Below are positions 46,068 to 57,615 of a DNA stretch of 64,000 nucleotides, one piece after another. The notes below the pieces were generated by a model. It was not told where the DNA came from and searched no databases. It saw only the letters and a program-made list of their open reading frames with translations. The DNA is taken from positions 60,054,597-60,118,596 of the forward strand of contig CM065303.1 in the NCBI GenBank assembly GCA_032871835.1, read 5' to 3'. Position 1 is the stretch's first letter, and each line of letters starts with the position of its first letter. This stretch comes from Dipteronia dyeriana (taxonomy: Eukaryota > Streptophyta > Magnoliopsida > Sapindales > Sapindaceae). A program made the position numbers and the translations under genes.

Positions 46068-47258
46068 TAGGGGTGGGCATTTTTGGGTTGGATTGCGTTG
46101 AAAATTTTCCAACCCCACCATATATCGGGTTGGAAAATTTCTGTCGGGTTGGGAAAATTTCTGTTGGAACCCCGGTTCACTGGTAACACAGCGGAAGTAG
46201 GTTTTAAAATTTTTAATACATATCGTAAACGATCTGAGACCAGTGAACTTTGGATCATGATTTTTTGGAACTCATACATATAAAATTATTACAATAATAA
46301 AATATATGTATATACAGGAAACTGAAATCAATATAAAGAGAAGAAAATCATACCAACGTTTGGAGGCTCCTTCACTTTACGTTATGCTCCTGTCTGAACC
46401 ACTTAATCTTCCTCGCTATATATTGGGTCTGACAACTGCGTGTGAAAGCGTCACGGTCTCAGAAATTTAAATGGAGGATGTAGAGAAAAAGACTTGAAGA
46501 AACTCTTTTTTCGATATCAGTGCACAACACTTGCACACAAAATATGTTCTATGGGTAAAACTTGCACTTTTCTCTCTTTTTCAACTCATGCACACCAAGC
46601 ACCGATATATTTCTCCTTTTTTTTAATCAATGTTTCATGTGTCTATCCTGAGTGTTTTTAATAAAAATAAAATAAAGATTTTGTTTTAAATAAAAAGATA
46701 TCATGAGTTTTTTAAAAGAGGAAATATATATCTGATATATATTCTTTGAAAACCGACCAAAACAAGAAGGAACATGATGGATCTGACACTGACGGAATGG
46801 GATCTAAGAGAGGGGTAGCGAGAAAAAGATGCTAAAGTGGAGAAAAGAAGAGTGAAAGAGAAATTGAAGATCAAATGGTTGAACTTGTCTGGAACTAACC
46901 ACGGATCCATATCGTCTTTGCCCATTCTTCGCGGCTTATCTACTCTAAGAGAAAGCATCGTGGAACAACATTGAAGAAGAGAGAGCTGCATATCAATGGG
47001 TTGAACAACTATGAAGTGTGAAATGGTGTGGAAGTGAGAAAGGGATGGTATTAGAGTGAGACAACAGAAGAAAAAAAACCCTTTTTTTATTTACATATAT
47101 GTCGGGTCGGGTATCGGGTTGACAAAAAAACCCAACCTGACCCGAAATAAAATCGGGTTATATATTTTTAACCCGAATCAACTCTTTTTTGGTAGAAAAC
47201 CCTACCCAACTCGTCGTTTTTGGATTGGATCGGGTCGGGTTAAAAGTGTCCACCCTTA
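46068..47258. mobile_element. hAT-like element nested in the Harbinger-like element
   Basis: Ends TAGGGGTGGGCATTTTTGGG and, on the other strand, TAAGGGTGGACACTTTTAAC, the TAGRGGTGG class also seen at 22,977. Subterminal CGGGTCGGGT/AACCCGAC motifs occur near both ends. An 8-bp TSD is not evident. A copia-type LTR fragment sits inside. Confidence 0.65.
46160..46710 (-). mobile_element. Copia-type LTR fragment
   Basis: Starts TGTTGGAACCCCGG and shares CAGCGGAAG, CATACCAACGTTTGGAGGCT and GCGTCACGGT with the solo LTR at 19,940-21,503, in the same orientation. It is more diverged and its other end is not clear. Confidence 0.6.
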
Positions 47259-48345
47259 CTGAATAGTGACTGAAGGTTGAAAACTGAAAAATATGTTTAT
47301 TTTTTTCACTGAAAACCGAATGTAAGTGATAAGCTGGTTGTTTTTTTAAGTTATAAATATCTAAAAATTAATACTTTTACATCTATGCCCTTCTAACTAT
47401 TATTTGTTATATATTTACATTTTAATATATACAGCATAAGAACAAACCGGTATAAGCAACAAGTGTAATAAAACAAGCCCAATTCACATATACAGTAGAT
47501 ACACACATACAAATGAATTGAAATTCTCTTGTTTTAAGGTCAATTCAAATATAAAGTAATAAATCGTATACTATATACATAACTTTTTTTTTTGCTTAAT
47601 AATATTAACATCTCAAAACCCGCCCAAAAAAAAAGTTTATAACAAAATCACCATGAAAACCATTATCCAGTTATTAATTTGCTTAGGTCTAAAATAAACC
47701 CATGTAATTTTCAGAACAAGTAAAAGAGATGCAATCAAACTCTAAAATAAAACTAATAAAACTAATTATCAAATTATGAGAAGAAGAAAAAAAGAACGAG
47801 TCCTTATTAGAAGCTGGAATATAATAAGAAAATCAGTCTCTAATTGTTTGAGTTTTGAGGCAATTAGGTTTTGTGATGTTGTAGTTGTTTATGGTGAGAA
47901 AAAATAATTATTAATATGAATAGCATTTTGACCGAAGACAAAATTGGAAATTAGTTAAATTGATGAGGATAGTTTTGAAAGTAAAAAAATGCATTAAATT
48001 CCAGTAGACTTTTGTTAAGTGAAAAGTGAAATTTTTTCACTTTTCTAAACAAGTGGTTTTAAGGGTTCTTTAAGTGATTTTATCACTTAAAAAAATAAAC
48101 AAAATAACTTAATAGAGCATATTAAGTGTCATTAAGTTTTAAGTTGAAAAATCGAACAGGACCTTAGATAAGACTTTTCGAGACTTAATGTACAGTTTGT
48201 GAGACTTAAAGTTGCATATTCAAGACTTAATTCATGTTTAGTCAAGATTTAATTCGCCTTTATTTGAGACTTGTGGGCATATATTTGAGGCTTAATGGTG
48301 TATATTCGAGACTTACTGGTATATATATGAGGCTACTGAAAAGTC

Positions 48346-48740
48346 CCGAGTCGGAGGTTGATATAGTATGTTATTATACGGATGACATTTATTTATTCTT
48401 TTTACATTGGATAGCTGGCATTGTTATTTATCCTCTTTTGTTTGTGCTAGATCCAACTCTTGAATTTGGTGAATGTCATTGGTCAATGGCTAAAATGGAA
48501 CTAACACCATGATCCATCTGTCTGTATGATCAATGGCGGCAAGAAGTTGAATATGAAATCTAGAATCAACAAGTTGCTTGTTTACTGCAGTCTCTGTCTT
48601 TGGTGCATAATCAATTTGGTTTTTACAAAAACACACGAGGGAATGACATAACGATGTCTCCGGACCACCTGTTTCATATGGTCTTAGTAAGCAAATATAA
48701 CATTTCCCAACAGACAGACGGGTAAATAGCACAACTTTAA
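48346..48740 (+). pseudogene. Ulp1/C48 peptidase-like relic
   Basis: One plus-strand frame, broken by two stops, reads TDDIYLFFLHW ... LDPTLEFGECHWSMAKMELTP, then ICLYDQW, then QQVACLLQSL ... PDHLFHMVLVSKYNISQQTDG. The order HW...YD...QQ(T/M)DG is that of Ulp1-like cysteine peptidases (catalytic His before Trp, Asp about 17 residues on, Gln before the Cys). The catalytic Cys should follow TDG, but a stop stands there. Ulp1-like genes are carried by some plant MULEs. No database check was possible. Confidence 0.5.
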
Positions 48741-49239
48741 TGATTATACACGATATTTAAATCCTTGTTCTGTTTACAAGGTAATTAGCTATTTTTTAAT
48801 GTATTTACAATAGCAATTGTGGAACATACACACTATTATTGATTGAGCATAATGTGGTAAAGAGAAAGAAGTTCAACTGGATTGATGAGCAAATGCCATA
48901 TATGCGACTGAAAATGGCTGTGAAAATATTTTCGAACTCCTATATTTAGTTTCAGACCAATGAATAATGTTATGGTTTTTAAACTCCTCCATATGGATGT
49001 TATTAGATATATATTGATGTTATCGATGTTATCAGATATACTATGGATTTTTGGTTTATTATGGATGGATGAATGGATGTATACATTTATAATGAATTAT
49101 GTTGTGTTTGCCAGGAAGTTGAATTTGTTGATTATTTTTGAATGGTTATGTTGAATGGAATTGACATGGACTATATATTGACTATGTTTATAATTAATAA
49201 TGAATTATTTTGTGTTAGACATGGACAATGTAACATTAT
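48741..49239. other. Intervening MULE-like sequence
   Basis: Simple-sequence-like tract (GATGTTAT / ATGGATGGATGAATGGATG near 48,990-49,080); no domain recognised. Confidence 0.35.
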
Positions 49240-49310
49240 ATTTTCCAGTAAGTCTCGAATTTCTAGACTTATTAACTACATTTGAGACTTATCTGAATAT
49301 TAAGTATGAA
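49240..49310. repeat. 21-bp unit copies flanking the plastid insert, left
   Basis: AAGTCTCGAATTTC, CTAGACTTATTAAC and GAGACTTATC occur within 60 bp in both orientations, immediately before plastid-like sequence. Confidence 0.6.
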
Positions 49311-49339
49311 TCATAGTTCAAATACTTCGTGATCTATTT

Positions 49340-49604
49340 CATATATTCCGTGCTCCAGATACTAGAATGAATATCCGACGGGGTAAAACCATCTCTATCA
49401 AGACGACAAACCCACTCTTAATAATCATAATATACGGATCACTTTTTCCGATGCTTCAAAAAACTTCATTTCTTTTTTTAGCATTACTTAATTATACGTA
49501 TACAAAATCAATCAAAAAGGGTTCTGATAAACCTGGAAAAATCGAAACTAAGAATAGGAATCTTTGACGAATGGAATCAAGAACCATTATGGTTTCGACA
49601 CCAG
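49340..49604. other. Unassigned sequence beside plastid trnG
   Basis: Base composition and wording (CCGACGGGGTAAAACCATCT, a FDEWNQEPLWF reading in plus) look organellar, but I cannot name the source gene. The 66-codon plus frame 49,367-49,567 is not recognised. Confidence 0.35.
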
Positions 49605-49710
49605 AAAGAAATAAAGTTTTTGATCAGAATATGAATGAAACTGAAGAACCCCTTAACTATTAAGAGGATTAATAGAACGAATCGCACTTTTACCACTAAA
49701 CTATACCCGC
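49605..49710 (-). pseudogene. trnG-UCC: Plastid trnG-UCC 5' exon and start of its group II intron (NUPT)
   Basis: The minus strand reads GCGGGTATAGTTTAGTGGTA then AAA (23-nt 5' exon, 49,688-49,710). It is followed by GTGCG, the group II 5' intron consensus, and about 80 nt of intron. The 3' exon is absent, so no tRNA can form. Confidence 0.85.
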
Positions 49711-49746
49711 TACAATACGATTATTGTATAGAAATAGGACTTTTGA

Positions 49747-50025
49747 AGTAAGCGGATCAATAAAGTGTCCGAACTCGAAAGAAAAATAATTATTGATGGT
49801 CCAAGACCATATGTATTGATAGACAGAACTCCTATTTATTTGCTGAATAGATAGATCGACCGAAAAAATCATAACTATACTTAACAAAAAAATACTAGGA
49901 AAAGCCCAAATACGGCGAAGATTTTTTGTTGCCGTTGGAAAAAGGAGAAGTCCCACTCCTATTAACATAGGAACTGGAAGCAGAACGAAAGGTATGATCC
50001 AAGAATATTGATATGTATGTTCCAT
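49747..50025 (-). pseudogene. ndhF: Plastid ndhF 5' fragment (NUPT)
   Basis: About 93 codons of the N-terminus of NADH dehydrogenase-like subunit 5: [20 protein letters not shown] ... FIDPLTS. The frame is open but leaves ndhF after LTS and runs into the trnG flank. The real protein has over 700 residues. In plastomes ndhF is far from trnG and trnS, so this is a rearranged junction. Confidence 0.93.
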
Positions 50026-50412
50026 AAAAATAATAATTTTTTGATTCTGAATTCATTGTTTCTGATTCACCGGTTCTTATCTCTTTTAAAAGAGATTACT
50101 AAAGTATTAAAAAAGCGACTGAAACTCAAATAGAATTTTCTATTCGTAGTTAGTTTGAACCTTTCTCAACTACTTCAAAAAGTTTCAAAGTGCAAAATAA
50201 CGAATTATTTTATACTAAGTTTATACTAAGTAAGATTTTTAGGAAAATGTAGCAGCAAATTCCAACTTCAATTATTATTCCCTATTACAAAAATTTATGG
50301 ACATATATCAAGACTAAAAAATTGGACAAAAAAAGAAGTACTTTATTTTGATATCAATCATAGGATGTCCCATAACTTTGCCTAATAAAAAAAGAACTAG
50401 GTATTTTTGTTT
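50026..50412. other. Probable plastid spacer
   Basis: Sequence upstream of ndhF and before trnS; plastid-like composition, no gene. A junction must lie here or at the trnS edge. Confidence 0.4.
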
Positions 50413-50492
50413 GGCTGAGTGGATTAAAGCGTCGGATTGCTAATCCGTTGTACGAGCTATTCTTACCGAGGGTTCGAATCCCTCTCTTTCCA
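50413..50492 (+). pseudogene. trnS-GCU: Plastid trnS-GCU lacking its 5' acceptor strand (NUPT)
   Basis: D arm, anticodon arm (CGGATTGCTAATCCG, anticodon GCT), long variable arm and T arm (GGGTTCGAATCCC) are all present, ending TCTTTCC. The first ~7 bases of the acceptor stem are replaced by TTTTTGT-type sequence, so the stem cannot pair. The junction therefore cuts the tRNA. Confidence 0.9.
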
Positions 50493-50638
50493 TTTCCGTC
50501 GCTAACTTGGTATCTTTCAAATTCGAATTTAGTGAACCCCTTTGCTTTTTTTTATTTGACTAGTTAAAGATGTAGAATAGATAAAATAAAATCCTAAAAA
50601 CATTTCTAAGAATAAAGTAAAGAAAAATTTCTTATTTT

Positions 50639-51675
<1,037 letters not shown>

Positions 51676-51798
51676 TCAATGATGGCCCTCCATAGATTCT
51701 CCTATATAAGCCGCCGCTAAAGTTGCAAAAATAAGAGCTTGAATACCGCTTGTAAATAATCCAAGGAACATCACAGGTATAGGAACCACTAAAGGTAC
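51676..51798 (-). pseudogene. atpI: Plastid atpI 3' end (NUPT)
   Basis: The last 40 codons of ATP synthase subunit a: [20 protein letters not shown] through [13 protein letters not shown] and stop. The 22 codons ahead of it in the same frame are not atpI: they are antisense matK. The junction is at about 51,799. Confidence 0.93.
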
Positions 51799-51799
51799 C

Positions 51800-52219
51800 G
51801 TTCCAATTATTCCTCTGATCGGATCATTGACTACGGCGCGTTTTTGTAACTCATTAGGGGATCCCATTAGTAAGCCGACCTGGGCCGATTCCTCAGATTC
51901 TTATATTATCGACCGGTTTATGCGTATATGCAGAAATCTTTCTCATTATCACATCGGATCCTCAAAAAAAAAAAGAGTTTGTATAGAATAAAATATATAC
52001 TTCGGGTTTCTTGTGTTAAAAGCTTGGTTCGTAAACACAAAAGTACTGTGCGCGTTCTTTTGAAAAGATTAGGCTCGGAATTCTCGAAAGAATTCTTTAC
52101 GGAGGAAGAGCACAGCCTTTCTTTAATCTTTCCAAGAGCTCTGTTTACTTCGTGGAGGTTATATAGGGGGCGGGTTTGGTATTTTGATATTGTTTGTATT
52201 AACGATTTTGTTAATCATG
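51800..52219 (+). pseudogene. matK: Plastid matK 3' end, frameshifted (NUPT)
   Basis: C-terminal third of maturase [21 protein letters not shown] ... [14 protein letters not shown], then [13 protein letters not shown] ... [13 protein letters not shown] ... [20 protein letters not shown]. The two halves are in different frames, separated at an A run of 11 (51,964-51,974), a likely slippage. The native stop is lost and similarity ends at about 52,219. Confidence 0.92.
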
Positions 52220-52265
52220 ATAAATTCTCAATTTTTCCTAACTGATGAATAGATAACAAAAAAAT

Positions 52266-52425
52266 TCGTTAATTTATTTTACATTTTGAGACTTATTATG
52301 TGTACTCAAAACTTATTTTATATATTCGAGACTTATTACAAAAATTTCGAGATGTATTTTGTATATTCGAGACTTATTACAAAACTATCAAGACATATTT
52401 TGTATATTCAAGACTTACTGGGACG
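52266..52425 (+). repeat. 21-bp unit array flanking the plastid insert, right
   Basis: About 7 units of the pattern GAGACTTATTAC-N-TATATTC, forward orientation, some with AAGAC or GAGATG variants. Confidence 0.8.
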
Positions 52426-52829
52426 AAATGTCATTTTCTATTATAAAGCTTTAAAACGATATACGTTTGAATCTTATAATGTAACATAACACCCACTAAC
52501 TATCCACTTGAAAATTACAAACCAAGAAATGTCGATACATATCATAAAGAAAGTATGATAAAGGAAAATGAAAGCATTATTGTTATCCATAAAGTGAGAT
52601 AAAGTAAAAAAAAAAATTCATTACTAGTTATTGTCTCCAATGATTTCATCCTTTTTGAACAAGTTTGTTTGTTGTGCCTGATTTCATGGTACACACTACA
52701 TTTCATTCCAACGTCCATTATATGATATCAATATTCTAACTCGATCAATTGTCCTAGAAACAAATAACACTATCAAACTATTCACCATATGAAAACTAGT
52801 CAAAAAAATTACCGTGAGTCTGATTCATC
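52426..52829. other. MULE-like interior, no gene recognised
   Basis: AT-rich with no domain or repeat that I can identify. Confidence 0.35.
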
Positions 52830-53115
52830 CCTTTAAGTCTCGAATTAATGGCATTCAGTCTCGAAATTGATATACTTAAGCCTCAAAATTGATATAAATA
52901 GGTTCCGATAATGATATAAATAGGTTTTGAAATTGATACAAATAAGTCTCGACAATTACATAATTAAGTCTTGAAACAAATATAAATAAGTCTAGAAACA
53001 TAAATAAGTCTTGATTATAAATAAATAAGTCTAGATAATGATATAAGTCTCGAAATTGATATAAATCAAAATGAAATATTAAGTCTCGAATACATCAAAT
53101 AAGTCAAGAAAAAAT
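52830..53115 (-). repeat. Right array of ~21-bp units, inverted
   Basis: About 12 units of AAGTCTCGAAATTGATATAA and variants, spaced 18-23 bp; the reverse complement of the left array motif TCGAGACTT. It lies about 490 bp from the right terminal repeat. Confidence 0.82.
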
Positions 53116-53514
53116 ACACAATTTTCAAGAAAACCATATCGAAATGGAGAATTAGCATCAGTTCAATATAAACATCTAACAAATTAAAAGTGAAATTTTC
53201 CATATCACAATTAAAAAAAATGTCACTGACCGAGTTTCTCAACTAGTTTATAGAGGAAATTTACATTATCAACTCTTCCAATAATCCAAACAAGATTTTA
53301 ATGACTAGATCTACTCTTCAAACCTAGGCATTCATCAATTTTGAAAAGATATGGATGAATGAACTGTGAAACCTGGGTGAATGGTGAGAATAACAAAAGT
53401 TGAAGAACTTTGAAAATGAAAAGTAGAAGAGAACGACTGAATGCAAAGAAGAATAAAGAAAAATTGAAAATGAAAAGTAAAAGTTGTAAAAGTAAAGGGG
53501 GGGGCATTTTGGTC
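53116..53514. other. Subterminal region, no gene recognised
   Basis: A purine-rich stretch (GAAAATGAAAAGTAAAAG type), giving only low-complexity minus-strand frames. Confidence 0.35.
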
Positions 53515-53600
53515 TCAACACCCTTTTTGGTGTTATTAAAACAAGAATTATTAAAATAGTAATAGTTGTGCAACTTAAAGTTGAAAATGTGTTATTTTTA
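53515..53600 (-). repeat. Right terminal inverted repeat of the MULE-like element
   Basis: Its reverse complement aligns with 45,210-45,300. The final ~10 bases coincide with the first bases of C's LTR (TGTTATTTTTAGTC), so the exact end is ambiguous. Confidence 0.5.
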
Positions 53601-54229
53601 GTCAGTCAAACTACAATCGAAGTGGGTCGGGTCGGATCGGATTCAGGTTATGCTCAAGCAACTTGGTCTAGCATGTCGAATCAAAAGTGTCGTACCTACA
53701 AAATAGAGATGAAAACAACATAAAATAATGGAGAAAACAGGTTAGAAAAGATAGGGATGATGATCGTTTATAAGCCATAGGTTAGCTTGGGCTGAGCTTT
53801 AAAAGAATGGATGACCGGATTGTGAGTTAACGATTGATTTTTTGTAGTCGGAGTTACTGTTTTGGTAGAGTTTCGGCTAGCAATAGCATTGGTTCTTTAA
53901 AGAGAAAACATGAATCCCTTTTCTGTGAGTAAAATGTCTTATTTGTAGGCTCCCTAGAGCCATTTGCACGTTGAAGAACCGTTGGGAAATATTCCTGAAA
54001 TCTTGACCGGATTTTATATAATTACATAGTTGATTTTATCTAATTTGAATTCGTAATTGCATAATCCACGATTCTCGTAGCTGAGTTGGAGTAAATGAGT
54101 GGCCAAGTAAAATGGTAATTGTGACAAAGTGATTATGGTCAACCCAGATCATTGGGTCTAAACCAAATTTCACTTATAATCATCGATTGGCTTACGTTTT
54201 GGGCCTTGAAGTCATTTTTGGCTACTACA
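53590..54229 (-). repeat. 3' LTR of element C
   Basis: 640 bp ending GGCTACTACA. It aligns with 63,454-64,000. The end CTACA matches that of B's 5' LTR. Confidence 0.88.
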
Positions 54230-55549
54230 GTTTGTTCCCCACTCTATAAAGAGGTAATCTTCGAGTTAGAAAGTGTAAGTTTTCAGTCGAGTTGAGATCC
54301 GATGATATGTCGAGTCGAACGGAGGTTCGACAATGCGTCGAGTAGAGCGATTGATATACGCAGTTGTAAACAAGACGTCGACCACTTTGTGAGCCCAAAG
54401 GCTCAATCGAAGGGACTCGAAATGTCTCAACTTTTAGGGCTGGCGTGGCCCTTTGTCTTGGCACGATTTCTCATTTTGTGAGCATTTATCAAGAAAATTA
54501 AATTTCAAATTAACTCTAGTTTGGTTACCTTGGTTGGTTGGCATCCACAAAAGTTGTGACGCTTGACTACTTGAGTTACAATGTGGGTTTGTATAAAAGA
54601 AACTTCCTCAAGAAGTTTTCCTTTCATCTTTTCAATTTCTCATAATCTCAGATACCTTTCAAATGCCATTTTCTTTGCATCTTTCATGAAAGAAAGAACT
54701 TCTCGAATAGTTGCAATCTTATTCGTAATCTTGTCAGTGTTATCTTCAAGGAGCAATGATTTCTTTTTTCCTTGATTTTTCTTCTATGACTTAATTTTTT
54801 CTACATTTAGGAAACCAGTGAAGTAGTATTTAGGATTGAATCCAAGAATACCATTTTGTTTCCTCGCGTTGTTCTTAATTGTTCTTCATGTTATATTACA
54901 AGATCTGGTTGAAAATTTAGTTCAGTGCTGGATTAGATCCATTTAGGTGGTGTTCCAAAACAGTTTGAATTGTTTTTCGTATGTCGTAGAATTTGAGAAT
55001 TTAGGAGTCGATCGAATCGATCATCCTGTGTTAGAGATTGTAGATTTAGATGGTAGATCTTGACCTTAGGTCACTGTTAGCTTAAAACCCTAAGTTTCAA
55101 TCTTTAGATTTTAAGTCTCGATTTCGGATTTTTGTATGTGCTTGACTCTTGCATTTTCTACATTTGGAGGTGTAATGTCGATCGAGTATACGATAAGTTA
55201 ACAATCGTAGTGGTATTAAAGCTGGAATCGAGGAAGGTGTTGAAATCGATTCCCAAAGTGTCGAACAACAAGTTACAGTAGTTGACCCTGTAGTAATCAT
55301 AGATGGGGCATGTGAATTAGAAACGGAGATTGTTAGTGTCATCGATCAAGATGTCGATCACCCATAATATGTGGAGAGAGAGGAACCATCATATTCCGGT
55401 AGACCCCTAGGTATATTAACCGGTGAAAACCCAAGGAGCATATATTCTGATAATGACATGGATACTCTAAGGACACTATATGGCACCCTCGATCATGTCC
55501 AATTACATGCTGCTAAAGAGCATGAGCGATCCGATTAGAATGTTCCAGG
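54230..55549. other. C: region between 3' LTR and antisense gene
   Basis: Begins with the purine tract (minus strand). The rest, rich in TCGA-containing words, has no domain I recognise. Comparable in position to 21,839-22,415 of B and possibly the antisense gene's promoter and leader. Frames at 54,225-54,464 (-), 54,581-54,775 (+) and 55,097-55,342 (-) are unassigned. Confidence 0.4.
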
Positions 55550-57056
55550 GTGGAGGTGCTTTTATAAATATAATTTTCGCCAATGGTTCAAGTTCCATGT
55601 TCCTTCACCAGCTCGACGTTTACACATTTACTACAACAATAATCCTAGATTGTTGATGCCCAACAGTTAGAGGATTCTTATTAATCTCGCTGTTATACGT
55701 GATAAATATGAGTTGAAGTTTGGATTAGGTTCACTTGTACATAGTTATTACTTGAAGGAACATGTAAATGAGAAAGGTCGATTCTCGTTGATTTTGAGGT
55801 CTAATGCGACGCAACTCATCACTAACCTTACCATGAATGACCGGAGGTGGAAGAACACATTCTTGTTTACCAAGGGTCCTTTAATCGATGGACCTTTTAG
55901 GAATGAGAAGTGTGTCTATCTCAGAGTCTGGAACTGATATGGTTAGTGTCTGCCTTTACTGTCAATAAGTGAAGTCTTGGATTTTCCAAGTCTTAACTTA
56001 GTTTTTGTCCTTGTAGAATTAGTAGATGGTAGTAAAATTAAGTGTGATGGCAATGTCGATCACATAACTAGAGTATTGGCAATCCCAGAGAAAGAGAAGA
56101 GTTGGAAGGCATTGATGCAGGAAGGTAACCTTAAAACTAGTACCATTTGGCTTCATTCTACGTGGAATGTGCCAAAAACTCCCTACCCTTATTTGAGAGA
56201 TATAGTGTCGTTCGTTTGGATTAGAAGAGGGTTCAATATGCTTTGCGGTACATAATTTTTAACCCTGTTACTGATGTTGAACGTCGTTTCACAGCTAAGT
56301 CAATATCGAATATGAGGTTCAACATACCAGATCCGGAGGAAGCGATCAGGAAAAGTAAAGAGATGGTTACGGGGAAAAGGGCAGTTGCTCTTACAAAGAA
56401 TAAAGTTGTGGAGTAGGCAACATCAACTGATATATCGATCGTCCTCGTCATTGAACAGCCTATTGAGTCATCTCTAGAGATGGATCCTTCAAGGGAGCCA
56501 AAGAAGAGGAGGGCGATCGAAGGGAGAAAAAAAGGAAAAATAGTTGTCGACAGCTCGAAAGAGGTGGCCATCGACATCGAACAGCAGAGACCGAACTTGA
56601 CCCCGGTTTCATTTCCTCAAGAGGTGTCTTCCCTTAGTGAACCCAACAGTTTTTTAAAGAATTCGGGTGACCTTCATTTTATGAACAACAAAGAGATAAT
56701 GAAGAGAAAAAATATGGAAGAGGTGATCATTGTTGGCATTCTTACCGCTTTTCAGGTATACCGTGCGATCGTATTATGATTTACTTCGTATTTTCATTGA
56801 GTACTGACAATATATGCTGTCTGCGGACTCTACAATATCACTTGTTTTTGAAACACAAACTTGGGGCTAGTCGAGACAGGTGCGTAGAGCTTCAGAAAGC
56901 GAACAACATTCTAAGGCAAGAGTGTCATGAGGTCAATAAGGCTAAGGATGAGGCTGAGAAGAATCTTCAAATGTTGGAGGACGAACTGGCCAAACTGAAA
57001 GATGTCTTTGCTAAAAGGGATCGTCGTTTGGAGGTGGCTGATAGAGATTTCAAATA
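55550..57056 (+). pseudogene. Antisense spliced gene of element C, coiled-coil C-terminus, broken
   Basis: Exon 1 contains LLMPNS*RILINLAVI (a stop where B has Trp), KFGLGSLVHSYYLKEH, GRFSLILRS and RRWKNTFLFTKGPLIDG, ending at 55,941. The intron 55,942-56,016 joins in phase 1 to ELVDGSKIKCDGNVDHITRV and PEKEKSWKAL. FNPVTDVERRF is readable near 56,260-56,295. A charged stretch follows (about 56,480-56,620, KKRRAIEGRKKGKIVVD). The last block, about 56,850-57,056, is a coiled coil (ECHEVNKAKDEAEKNLQMLE). B's gene is homologous throughout (22,416-24,597). Function unknown; stops make this copy inactive. Confidence 0.7.
55942..56016 (+). other. Intron of C's antisense gene
   Basis: 75 bp, GTTAGTG to a pyrimidine-rich TTGTCCTTGTAG. 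Same residue position (after the W-N pair plus one codon) and same phase as B's intron. Confidence 0.7.
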
Positions 57057-57461
57057 GAATGATCAACATATAGTCGCTGTCAACAATTAGCTCATGGACA
57101 ACTCAGTCAAGGCAATGATGAAAGCTCGAGTCGATATCTTCAAGCAATATCTTGTGGGAGAGCTTTCAAAGTGCAGTCCCAGACTGAGATCGACAAATGG
57201 GAGAAGGTCGAAAGTCTAGATGCCGAGACTTCTGCACTTGTTGGAGATGCAGATGGGATTGATAATTATGTTGTGTCGACGAGTCGACACAACAAAATCT
57301 TCATTGAATATTTCATCAGCTTTATGTAATTTATGCTATTTGGTTATGTAAATTGATACACTTATTTATTTTATTAATCAGAGGTCGACATGACTATTTC
57401 TTATCTCTTGTCTACATAATTACACTTTTGTTGATATATGAATCGCATAAACGCACAACAC
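57057..57461. other. C: tail of the antisense gene and spacer
   Basis: Continuation of the coiled-coil frame is readable with stops to about 57,290 (ending around VDTTKSSLN-like wording), then AT-rich spacer. Confidence 0.4.
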
Positions 57462-57615
57462 GGAGTCGACACGACCATAGATTTAACAATCGTATACGTT
57501 CATAAGTTGGAGTCGACATGGACCATTACATTAATTGAAAATAATGTACATGCGTAATTTTTGGTCGACACGACCATTACATTAATTGAAAATCGTGTAC
57601 ATACATCAATTGGTG
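57462..57615. repeat. Tandem repeat in C, ~50-bp unit, 3 copies
   Basis: Units open with GTCGACACGACCAT or GTCGACATGGACCAT near 57,464, 57,512 and 57,564 and contain ATTAATTGAAAAT and GTACAT. Same position in the element as B's 70-bp array, but unrelated in sequence. Confidence 0.75.

Larger units (their letters stand above)
46009..48163. mobile_element. Harbinger-like element with TTA TSD, inserted in the 21-bp array
   Basis: TTA at 46,006-46,008 and 48,164-48,166. Ends GGTCCCGTTTGATTTTTTG and GGTCCTGTTCGATTTTTC. The array reads on across the insertion. Internal motifs (ACTGAATAGTGA, CACTTAAAAAAATAAACAAA) resemble the other Harbinger-like elements here. It contains a further hAT-like insertion. 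Confidence 0.82.
45938..48345 (+). repeat. Left array of ~21-bp units (split by a 2.2-kb insertion)
   Basis: Units follow the pattern GAGACTTA-N(5-8)-TATATTC, about 11 copies: 45,938-46,008 before the Harbinger-like insertion and 48,164-48,345 after it. Near 48,260-48,335 the unit is exactly 21 bp, so it is also open as 7-residue repeats (RLVGIYL, RLNGVYS, RLTGIYM). Confidence 0.82.

Noticed and set aside
49367..49567. Novel 66-codon gene beside trnG
   Set aside because: It sits in organelle-like sequence next to a plastid fragment and has no recognisable protein; more likely part of the insert.
51799..51867. N-terminal 22 codons of the frame that ends as atpI, as an alternative atpI start
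   Set aside because: Read on the other strand this stretch is matK; it is a fusion artefact.
51928..52245. 105-codon frame as an independent gene
   Set aside because: It is the frameshifted matK 3' end; its ATG lies in an out-of-frame part of matK.
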